64,000 nt of DNA, taken from NCBI RefSeq assembly GCF_029931775.1, contig NC_079316.1, positions 66,590,064-66,654,063 of the forward strand. Reading direction: 5' to 3'. The notes below the pieces were generated by a model that saw nothing but the letters and a program-made list of their open reading frames with translations, was not told the origin of the DNA and did no database searches. Of the stretch, positions 13,101-25,100 are shown piece after piece (the first letter of the stretch is position 1; the number at the start of each line of letters is the position of its first letter). The position numbers were made by a program, and so were the translations under genes. This DNA is from Euleptes europaea. Taxonomy: Eukaryota > Chordata > Lepidosauria > Squamata > Sphaerodactylidae.

Positions 13101-16100
13101 CCCTTTACCCCCAGCAAGCTGGGTACTCATTTTACTGACCTCGGAAGGATGGAAGGCTGAGTCAACCTTGAGCCGGGTACCTGAAACTCACTTCCGTCGG
13201 GATCGAACTCAGGTCGTGAGCAGAGCTTTGACTGAAGTACTGCAGCTTACCGCTCTGCCCCACAGGGCTCATAGGCCACCTCATTTACTCATACTCAAAA
13301 AATGTACACATTCTCATAGATCATTAACTCTGATTTTCAAAAGCATGTTAAAAAGCTTGTTACCCCAATTATACTGAACAGCCTGCTTGGCAACTCACTT
13401 TTATTTTTTGCTCTTTATGGTTCATTAGGAGCAATGATAGCTTTGCTTGGGCTTCTTATGAAGGAGGCTACTATACAAGTTCTGTGTTGTTACTGTTATA
13501 CTGGTTTTACCCGGTGACATTTTATGAATATCTACAGTCACACTGCACTGATCGGGTTGGCCCAGGCTAGCCCGATCTTTTCAGATCTCAGAAGTTGAGT
13601 GGGGTTGGCCCCTGATTAGTATTTCCATGGGAGACCACCAAGGAAGTCCAGAATTGCTATGCAGAGGCAGGCAATGGCAAACCACCTCTGAACATCTCTT
13701 GCCTTGAAAAAGCAAGTGACAACTACTGGGTGGTAACTTGTTTATACTTTGGTTACAGTGAAATGACTAAGAAAGAATTTAGGTTAGAGTTGCCATTTAG
13801 CTAAGAATTGTCCATTCCCATGTATAATCTACAGCTGCATAATCTACAACTGCATAATCTAGAAGAAGAAGAGTTGGGTTTTATATGCCTACTTTCTCTA
13901 CCACTTCAGGAAGAATCAAACCAGCTTACAATCACCTTCCCTTCCCCTTCCCACAACAGAACACCCTGTGAGGTTGGTGGGGCTGAGAGAGCTCTAAGAA
14001 AGCTGTGACTAGCCTAAGGTCACCCAGATGGCTTCATGTGTAGGAGTGGGGAAACCAACCCAGTTCTCCAGATTAGCCTCAGCCACTGATGTGGAGCAGT
14101 GGGGAGTCAAACCCGGTTCTCCAGATCAGACTCCACCGCTCCAAACCACTGCTCTTAACCACTACACCATGCTGGTAATGTAGTGGGATCCTTTCTGTAA
14201 AGTCATTATAAGATCATACCTCTTCTTGAATAATGGTGTGCACCTATTCTGTTTTTATGCTATACTTCATTAAAATATCCTACCATTTTAACATAGTTTT
14301 GTACCTTTACACTGAACTAGTGGCCAGATGCAGTAGAGCCTCCCAAATTCCCAGTTGTGAGGAAATGTAAAGTACTCACATAGCCCTTTATTATCATCTG
14401 CTGCAGAAAGGCAATAAAGCATAGATCCCAGAATCCAGTCCCCAGTACTTACACAAGGGGATCTTTTTCATGCCATTGATTCAGTGGTATATCCTGGACC
14501 CTCTGCACAGAGATAGCAGCAGCATCTTACACAAGTATCAAGGTTGGGCTACTTGCATGTTAGTCCCAGGTGTGGGATTCATGGGACTGTAAATGTGTAC
14601 TAAGTACTAGATAACATATAGTTTTTTTCAATGCAGAAATGTACATTATACCGGCTAATAGACTGTCATTCTTGTGACATTGTAGCCAGATGTCATTAGA
14701 TGTTTCCAGGCAACCAGTTAATAGCGCAACAAGCGCAGAGTTGTTACTCATTTATGGTAAGGCATCCAGATGTCTTTCCTCAAGGTCACACTTCAAAGAT
14801 AAGAGATATGAAATTTTCCAGATTCAAGCATCAATATTTTGTTGTTGGGAAAATGTGATTTTCTTGCAGCTACAATGTCAGTTGCAATAGAAAGTGAAGG
14901 GCAATATAGTTGCAGAAGTGTTATGGTTCTGGATAGAAGGCACTCCTTTCCCCAAGAAGGCTTCTCTTCCCTCCTTAGACTGGCCAACTTTTTAACCAAC
15001 CTCTGCCATTATGCAGCAAAGGCTGCTGTCCCTTCGATCTAGCAGATGAAACTTTTTTATGGCAAGGACATGAGTATTATCATCTGTAGTAGATCAAACT
15101 GCTAATAAACACACAGAAAGTGGGGTCTCTTCCCCACTTAAGCCAGACTCCCCACTTAAGCCGCGAAGAGGCCAACGGCTCATTCGTGAGCCTTGCAGCG
15201 GCCGGGGACAGCATAACCGAAGCGCCGCCACGGTGCCTCCAAAGAGGTTTCCCGGCTGTACAAGGCTTCCCCCCCCCATAGAAAACAGTGAATCTGTTGC
15301 TGGAGGGGTCATTCCTGGGCTGGAGGGGCTTTGGAAGCTGACTACTGTCAGCTCCGCACCCAGGACGCCCCCCCCCCCCCCCATGCCAGCACTGCATTTC
15401 TCTTCCGGGATTTAGGTCCGAGAGAGACTGCGGCATCAGAGGAGTGCTGAGCAGCTCCATGGCGCCCAGGCACCAACCAAATTGTCCCTGCTGCAAGCGT
15501 AAGTGCCTCTTATTCCATGATAAGAGGCCGCTTGCGGTGGGTTCATGCTTCCTCCAGAGAACTTTCGCCCCCCCCCAGGAATGCACTGCAAAACTGCAAA
15601 TATTGTTAGTAAATTCACATAAAATGTGTTTTCATATGCAATAAAAAGGAATCAAATAAACATTATAGACATGCATCTGTATTAAATAGGAGGGTCAAAG
15701 ATACTTACATAAAAACTACTTTCTCTTCTATTAATCTCAGCCCCCACCTGCAATCAGTTGAATGACTGTGGCTTCATTAAGCCACCTATATGTGAGTCTT
15801 ATCTTATAACTGCAAGAAGCTGTGCTGTTTTCAATGCACTTTTGCAGTACATTCACATGCATCTGAAGTACAGCTGACAGCTATGTTGGGAATCACAGAA
15901 TCATAGAGTTGGAAGGAGCCATAAAGGCCATCTAGTCCAACCCCCTGCTCAATATAGGAGCAGCCTAGAGCATCCCTGACAAGTATTTGTCCAGCCGCTG
16001 CTTGAAGATTGCCAGAGAAGTGGAGCTCGCCACTTCCCTAGGCAGCTGATTCCACAGTTGAACTAACACACATACTTATGCCCCAAGACTATAAGGGAAT

Positions 16101-19100
16101 CTTTGGTGACATGTTGGTTTGAGGACAATACCTGGTTTTTATCTTGTGTCTTCTTAAACTCTTCACATGCTAGCCAGAACAAAACATTTTCTTCACTAAA
16201 TTCTTTCTTTAAAAACTCCTGAAGGAAAAAAAACTAACCGTTATATAGTAATGTCATCACCAAATCATCCTTTATCATTCTCCTTTTGACCGAAAGCTCT
16301 CTGAGACCAAACAAAAACCCTGTCATTTTTTTCATAATAGTTGAAGCAATAGGATATGTTTGTGTTGGGATTATGTAACAATTGAAATAATTTAACAAAT
16401 TTGTGATTTTATAGAACGTGGTGCCCACCTAGTGTTTTTAGAAAGTGGGCAGTGTTGGCAAGGTATGCCCAGCCAGTCTTCTGATTGGCCTTTGGACATT
16501 TGATTGCCTGTGCAAATGTTTGAAGAGCTGATTGGGCAGCTGTGGCTACCACAGCTCAAGGCTCTTCGCTGTGAGACCAAAGGTCTACTGCCGCAGCCAT
16601 TGCATGGATGGCCCCACCACGCTGTGTCAGAACTCCAAAAGGGCCTGCAGACTCAAAAATGTCGGGGACCCCTGTTATAGACCATGATCCTTGTCAAATT
16701 AACAGATACAAGTAATTTAAAGGTAAAGGCAGTCCCCTGTGCAAGCACCAGGTCATTCCTGACCCATGGGGTGTTGTCACATCCAGACATTTACTAGGCA
16801 GACTATGTTTACGGGGTGGTTTGCCAGTGCCTTCCCCAATCATCTCCCCTTTACTCCCAGCAAGCTGAGTACTCATTTTACCGACCTCAGAAGGATGGAA
16901 GGCTGAGTCAACCTTGAGCCAGCTACCTGAAACCGACTTCCGTCGGAACTGAACTCAAGTCATGAGCAGACCTTTTGACTGCAGTACTGCAGCTTACCAC
17001 TCTGTGCCATGAGGCTCTTACAAGTAATTTAAGGAACCCAAAAACAAAATTCTTCCTTAACTGCACTGGGGGGGGGGGGGCATTAAATAGATTCAAATAC
17101 AATCCAACAATATTATCAGACTAGCTTTCATCAGATTTGCCGAACACCCAACTGTCCAGTCTATATTAATGAAAGTGTTTCCTATAGTAAAAAATGCTAC
17201 AAAGAGAAGTATTTTCAAATATAAATGTACTTTCCAGTCAATTACGTTGAGCCATAAAAAAACCTTTACTATCTAGAAAATATTTAAACAAAAAAAATCC
17301 TTCCCGTAATAGATAGTTTAAAATGTAACATCAATATTTAACTATGTATAAAGAAAGCACAAGTTTTTATTTTACTTTTGAGATATATAGCTTTCAAAAT
17401 AAGTTTGCATGGCTTCCAAGAATTTTAAAAGCATTGCACTTCCCTCTAACCCTGGTTCATGTTATTCAAAGGACTACATGACAGAGATCTTGTCTGAATA
17501 CTGCATTTCTTTGAAAGCTACTGTTACATTTAATCTGAGCACTGGCTGCAGGTCCTATGCAGCGAGGGACCATAATATCTGATGGTTCCCAGATGATTAT
17601 ATGAAGACATCTTAACTAATCACTAATGCTAATGTAATTATTAATGCTAATATAATCACTAATGCTAATGAAAAGAGCTAGGATTGACAGGTAAGGTCCT
17701 CAGACACCAGCAACAAACACAACATACATATTGTCTGACAAACTCACGACCCAGTTGGTATGCCTGTACCTTAATAGCCTTTAACATAAAACAAAGAGTT
17801 TAAAATTATATGTTAAGCCTTTTCATACACCCACAGCTAGCTCACTGTATGTGGCCATAATGTTTGTAAGTCTCTCACAGTGCAAAACCTCAGCAGTTAC
17901 ACCGTTCTACATCCACTGAAAGCCAATGGGCTTAGGTACGAGGCTGTTACTCTGTTTACAATTGCACTGTAAAAGCAACTGTAAACAGAGTAATTCTAAT
18001 TGTGCGCCTGAACAGTTTAGGATGGCCAGCAACCCTGACAATAAAACTGCTGTAACTTTGACAAACAAGCTGATAATGCTATCGCAAACTGCTTCATAAA
18101 CAGTTTGACAAGCATGGTGGTCTCTCTCATGGGCATAAGAGTGAGAGGGACAGCTACGTCAGTTATCCTGTTGTCTGTCGATGTAGTTTGCAAAGACAAA
18201 GGAGAGGAGAACTGGCAATCTTAATCATCTGCCTGACTTTAAGAACTCAGTGCCTGATACTGTGCAGGCAAGCATTCTTTCAGCATTGCATCTTACCAAG
18301 TGAGCAGCAGAGACATGTGGGTGATGTGGTTGGGGTTGCCATGGTTCCTTCCTGTGTGTCTGCCTTGCAAAAGGCGATATTGTTGCAGGGAAAGACTTGA
18401 ACCCACTTCAGTGGAGCTCCCTGGACTATGTTTGTCCTAGAGCTCCTACTGTTCTTTGTTCCCTCCCATGTTGAGTTATATTTATAGGTGGTTACAGGCC
18501 AAAGTCAGGGATTCATGCTGGTATTGGTTTGCTGTTTCCATATATGGTTGCACAAGGGTGGACACTGGCATGCTATTCCATGATTGGTGAGTTGTAATGG
18601 GATTCCTATGGACTCTAGTGCAATTGCTATGTTCTTAGCTCCTTGGAGATGGAATACTACACATACATACATATGAAGCTGCCTTATACTGAATCAGACC
18701 CTTGGTCCACCAAAGTCAGTATTGTCTACTCTCTCCAGGGTCTCAGGCAGAGGTCTTTCACATTACCTACTTGCCTGGTTCCTTTAACTGGAGATGCCGG
18801 GGATTGAATCTGGGACCTTCTGCATGCCAAGCAGATGCTCTACCACTGTTCCACAGCCCGTCCTCATTCTAACTACACCAATCAGCGGCACATTGGCATA
18901 ATGGGCTTAGGTTCAGGCTATCCCCTGTATGCTGGGTACCCGGGGTTGGGTGAGAGGAAAATTTATGTAAGTCTATGTGGAAATATTACAAATATATTTT
19001 ATTAGAAGCGCTATACAGATTTTAAAACTCTTTAAAAGTTGAGTTTTAAACTGTTCGTATTTTGTATTTGTATTGGTTCATATCATTGTATTTCTATATA

Positions 19101-22100
19101 TGTGTGCAGATTTTAGAAAAGGTTTTAACTAACCACTGATGAAGGACCTAGAGGCCGAAACGCGTATGGGTTTGTGGTTACAGATATCAACCTTAAGTTT
19201 GGCCATTGTGCCATTTTAATGCTTTTAAAGAATTTTAAAATCTGTATAGCGCTTCTAATAAAATATATTTGTAATATTTCCACATAGACTTACATAAATT
19301 TTCCTCTCACCCAACCCTGGGACCCAGCTTTTGTTTTCAGGTTTGGTTTCATTCCCCTCTCTTTTCTTCCACTATCCCCTGTATGCACCACCACAGCCAT
19401 GCGAAACATCCACACCACTAGCAGCTGCCACCAAGAACATGCTCAAATGAAAGCTACAGAACTGGTTTTTCCATATCTTTGAGTCTATTTACAGCCCCAA
19501 TGTATGTAATGCTTATTTAAAATGTGTTTAATTTCTGATCTGTTTAAGCTTCTTTTCAGACAAGACTGCATACTCTCACCAATATGAACCATTCCAGAAA
19601 AAAGCCTGATTGTTTTGGCTGTTCCCACAAACCATATATTCCAAGCACATACCATTGAATTTACTCTGGGTAATCACAGAATACAATTATTCAAGTAGTC
19701 TTACTATCTCACAACATTGCAACCCAACACCATTCAATAATGTATATATACAATGCACTGTTTGGAAACATTATTTAACTTTTATGGGGACAATAATATT
19801 TATGATAGAAACCCTAAATCTCTTGATGCCTTCTGGATCTTCCAATAGATTTTCTAGTGATGTAGCCCATCTTGTGGTGCCATTTAGACTTTGGTGGCTG
19901 CTGCCTGGCTTGCTGTCATTTTCGTTAATTTCTGAAAAATACAAACAGTTAAGTAACATTATTTTTGCATATTAGTACTACTTTATAACAACCAATGCTT
20001 TATCTTCCTTGGCTTCTGGCAAAAGGATACAAGATGTTCAGCCGCTCTGTATTCACAAAGCACCATCGGAAAATAAATGCAGTAAATGGATATCTGTGCC
20101 CATTCATTTAGCCCAAAAACAGCTTTGGAGCAAGCAGAGCAGTAACTAGCAGTTGGAAGGAGGGGAGATTGACAACTGGGCAAATCTAAGGCCAAGCAGC
20201 TGACTTGCAAGACTAATAAATGTCCTCTGCGACATCAGACAACACTAGCCAATAGCATCAACAGAAGCATCAACAGGGTTATCATGGGGGGAATATGCAA
20301 TTTTCATGGCCCATCGTACTGACAGACACCTAGCTTATGTATATATTAAGGGCTGTAAAACTATTGCACATTTTTAGGAAGTAGCTTCAATTCCTAGAAG
20401 ATGAAAAAAGTTAAATTCATACTGACCAAAAGAAACAAGAATTACAAGACAGTAATTTACAAGCAAATAAAAAGGAGTACTGATGTCTCATCCAAGTTCA
20501 TTTCTTTTGTAACAGTGGAATGAAATTTCTACTGGCTCAGCTATAAAATAGTGACAGCTTATTTCTGGATCTGTCGTTGCTACTGGCTGGTTTAGATCAC
20601 CCACACCAAAGGTATGAGACAACAGTTGGTAAGATGCCAAGAACCTTTTCAAAACCAAGATTTTAGGAGCCCAGGCACATGTGCATTTATGAGATTTTAA
20701 AAAGTGGCTTAATTCGTTAGGGAAGGGTGGGGTGGGGGAATAACCGCTCGAGTCAAGAAGTTAAATTATTTGACTAGAAAGGTGATTCAAACTATGGCTG
20801 CTTCCAACTGGAGACAATTCTCTGTGCAGCTCTTGTTGCTGCAACAGTGTCCACACAATAGTTTACCTACAGTTTCCTTGCCTTCGCCCCTCTGTGGCCA
20901 CCATTTCTTCCCCTCAAACAAAGGGGGGAATAAAGGAGGGGAATACTATATCAATATATTTGTAGTATTACCAAGGCATGTATATGAAAAACATTACCGG
21001 ACTTCCCAAAACATCATTAGACTTTCACACAACATTCTTTGCAATTCAAAATTATTTATCTTGCCTCCCATGCTAGTCATAATCCACTCTCACTTCCTTC
21101 CTTTGATAAGGGTCCTAAGTTCCAATGTGCATCATTTTATCTGTAGGCCTCCTACTATGCTGGGGCATCACTGTTGTAAAAACAACACAGGTGAAAATCA
21201 CCATTACCATTTCCGTCATCATAACCATCAGTTCAGTTTATTTATTTACGGTCATTTGACCAGCAGATAAACATTGTTAAAATTGATCAATACAGAGCCA
21301 GGATTACAATCTTGATACGCTAACCTGAGCTCTTCGCACTCGAGTGGCAATGTAACAAAATTTTGCCACTGTGTAGGAAATGTTTATCCTCAAGAAAATA
21401 TTTAATAATAAAATCATCCGAATGTCTAAAAACTCTGGTCAACAAGGGCAAAATCAGCCTATTTCTGACATCCTGATAAAATTCACAATACAATAAAATA
21501 TGGGTAATTGTCTCAACAACAGAGTTACAGGGGCACAACCTAGACTCCAACGGTAAATGCTGGAATCTCCCGCTGAGCAAGGCCAACATAAAGGCATTAA
21601 AACGAGCTCTTGAAAAAGGCCATTGAAATTTGGTAAAAGCAATCGCTTCTCAGCCTTTTGGCTAAGATCAAGTGTAGTATCATCATAACCATAATATTTG
21701 TGTATGTGACACACAGAGCCACTACAGCACACCATGTAAGATTACAATTTTATTAAAGGCAGTAAGCCTCTGAAAAACAGTGCTAGCAGGCAATGCCAGC
21801 AGAAGGCCTTGGCTTCTGTGCCCTGTCTGATCCAGCAAGGCTCTTCTTATGTTCTTATATTCTGAATTCTATACCAGACAGGGACACGTCTCATAACTTT
21901 CCCTTCATTCTAGGGAAAGCATCACCTGTTGATTTCCTGCACTTGCACAGATAGACACTCCTGTCCACAAAAAGGTGGCAATGTAGTCCCATGAAGGAAC
22001 CTGGCTTGATAAATAGACCCTGATATGACTAGCTCTGCAATAAGCTATTCTTTTATAAGTTGCCAGCTGAGGAAGCTGGAGTTTTCCCTTCATTGTCACT

Positions 22101-25100
22101 TTTACTAGCCCCTCACAAGTAAGCCTATTTGTAATCATGGCTTTTTATATTTGTCTTGTGTGTATTTTACATCAATTTTTGTATTACTACCAGAAGCACT
22201 GCAATCCACAGTGATTTCCATTAAATCTTGTGATTCAAGAAGCAAAACATTTTATGAGAAAAATTCACAACTGATCGTTCAAATGTATGGATTAACCAAG
22301 CAACAACAAATGCTCTGTCATGGGTTGGATCAACATAAGAACATAAGAAAAGCCATGCTGGATCATACCAAGGCCCATCAAGTCCAGGAGTCTGTTCACA
22401 CAGTAGCCAACCAGATGCCTCTAGGAAGCCCACAAACAAGACTGCAGCAGCATCCTGCCTGTGTTCCACAGCACCTTATATAACAGGCTTGCTCCTCTGA
22501 TACTAGAGAGAATAGGTATACATCATGACTAGTATTCATTTTGACCAGTAACTATGTATAGCCCTATCCTCCATAAACATGTCTACTTCCCTCTTAAAGC
22601 CTTCCAAGTTGGCAGCCATCCCCACATCCTGGGGCAGGGAGTTCCGCAATTCAACTATGCATTGTGTGAAGAAATACTTCCTTTTATCTGTTTTGAATCT
22701 CTCATCCTCCAGCTTCAGCAGATGACCCTACGTTCCGGTATTATTAGAGAGGGAGAAAAGCTTCTCCCTGTCCACTCTCTCCAGCCAGCTTGTTCATCAA
22801 TCTTTTTCGATTCCCCTCCTTAGTACAGCCCCCACCCCACATGGCCTTTATACACGCAGAGCCCATGGTTCCCAGCATAGGGTTTTTTGGTAGCCATTTG
22901 GGACCCCTCCTCCTTTTCTCATCAGTATAGAAGGTGATTGGATACAACCCATATATAATTCCACATGCCTTGCATTTAGGCTGTATTCTATTGTGATGCT
23001 CTTCTCAGCCTTGCAGCCTGCAACCTTGATAACATTTATTTATCTGCTTAATTTATACCTGGTCTGTCTCCCAGCGTGGTGTAGTGGTTAAGAGCGGTAG
23101 ACTCCAATCTGGACAACAGGGTTTGATTCCCCACTCTTCCACATGAGCGGCAGACTCTAATCTGGTGAACTAGGTTGGTTTCCCCACCCCTACACATGAA
23201 GCCAAGAGCCCCGTGGCGCAGGGTGGTAAGCGGCAGTACTGCAGTCCAAGCTCTGCTCATGACCTGAGTTTGATCCCAATGGAAGTTGGTTTCAGGTAGC
23301 CGGCTCAAGGTTGACTCAGCCTTCCATCCTTCTGAGGTCAGTAAAATGAGTACCCAGCTTGCTGGGGGTAAAGGGAAGATGACTGGGGAAGGCACTGGCA
23401 AACCACCCCGTAAACAAAGTCTGCCTAGTAAACATCGGGATGTGATGTCACCCCGTGGGTCAGGAATGACTTGGTGCTTGCACAGGGGACCTTTACCTTT
23501 TTTTACACATGAAGCCAGCTGGGTTAGTCACAGTTCTCTCAGAACTCTCTCAGCCCCACCTACCTCACAAGGCGTCTGTGGTGGGGAAGGCGACTGTAAA
23601 CTGCTTTGAGACTCCCTGTGATAGAAAAAAGCAGGATATAAAATCCAGCTCTTCTTCTTTTCCAATAGGGACCCAAAGCAATTTACATTGTTTGTTGCTG
23701 GTCATGGGCTTCCTGTTGGATAAACAGGTGGCAGTCGTGACCAGGGAAGCCTTTTACCAGTTTTGACTGGTGAGCCAGCTACAGTATTTCCTGGGCAGGA
23801 AAGATCTTGCCACTGGGGATGCATGCCCTGGTAGCATCTAGATTCAATTATTGCAATGCACTCTATGTGGGGCTGCCCTTGAAGAATGTTTGGAAGCTAC
23901 CGTTGGTACAGGATGCTGTGGCCAGAACGCTGACATGAGTGGGTCCTAGGGTCCATATCACTTCAATCTTGCTCCCTCCACACTGGCTCCCAATTTGCTT
24001 TCAGAATCAACCCAAGGTGCTGGTATTTAAAGCACTATATGGTTTGGGGGCAGCATACCTGAAGGACTGCCTACTCCTGTATGAAACTATTTGACTACTC
24101 CATTCATCTTCAGAAGCCCTGCTTCAGTTGCCCCTGCCATGTGGCACTAGATAGGTGGCAATCTCAGAAAGAGCCTTCTTGGTTGTGGTGTTGAAACTTT
24201 GGAACTCCCTCCTCAGGGAGATTCATCTGTCTCCCTCCACTGTTATCTTCTGCCTGCACATGAAGATCTTTTTTGTTTTGTTTTGAGTTCCCTCACGAAC
24301 TCTTATTAGCCCTCCTCTCTGTCTCTGGGTTTTTATGTGTTTATATTGACTTTTATTTAATTGCTTTAAATATTTGTGTGCATGCTTTTTACGTCTGATA
24401 TGTTTTAATATTCACTGCCCTAGGGACAATGAATTGGGTGGAAAGGCAGCACAGAAATGTTTTAAATGAATAAACAAACAAACTGGGACTCCTGGCAGAA
24501 ACAACCTCAGTGCAAAATAAGTTAAGCTGTTTCGCTGGGGTTTGAGAAACATTTCCATGCCCTCCCTCAAAAGTCCCCCCTTTTACAACAACAAAAATGA
24601 TCATTTTTGCTCTACCTTCCATTTTTTGGGGCTACGTTTGGCAGCAACAGTACATCTTTTACTCCAGAGGAGGATTTGCAGAGACAGGTGGGATGTACAG
24701 CAAAGACAGCTGTTGCTACAGGGTAGAGAAACTGGTGCCAACTCCAGCATGAACCTAGGAGATGAAGGGTAATGTTGATGTGATAATACAGGGATCCTCC
24801 CATCTCCACTCCCACTTTTGATGGGCTTGGTTGGCTGGTTTTAGATGTTCCCACCAAAGATGTGGGAAAGAGCTTTGAACAGGGCTTTGGAATACCTCCT
24901 AAAAGGCAGTAAGAGTTGACTGTCATCGACCCCCAGTTCTACATTGTACAGGCTAATGTAGAGATTTTTTACCTTTACATCAGTCATGTAACTTGCCTCC
25001 TTATCTGGGGGCAAGTGTTACTAAGCACCCAAAATGCGGTAGCTACATTAGGGCTCAGGCAGCTTCATTAACTTTTGCCCTTCTTTCTTTCCACCCCCTT

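Noticed and set aside
13537-13660. Functional 5S rRNA gene
   Set aside because: Diverged from 5S rRNA and fused to a SINE body.
15080-15586. 168-codon frame in RGS10 intron 3
   Set aside because: GC-rich block with homopolymers; no conserved domain and wrong place for the alternative RGS10 first exon.
21642-21681. Functional U2 snRNA gene
   Set aside because: Only 40 nt and no Sm site; part of a retrotransposed chimera.
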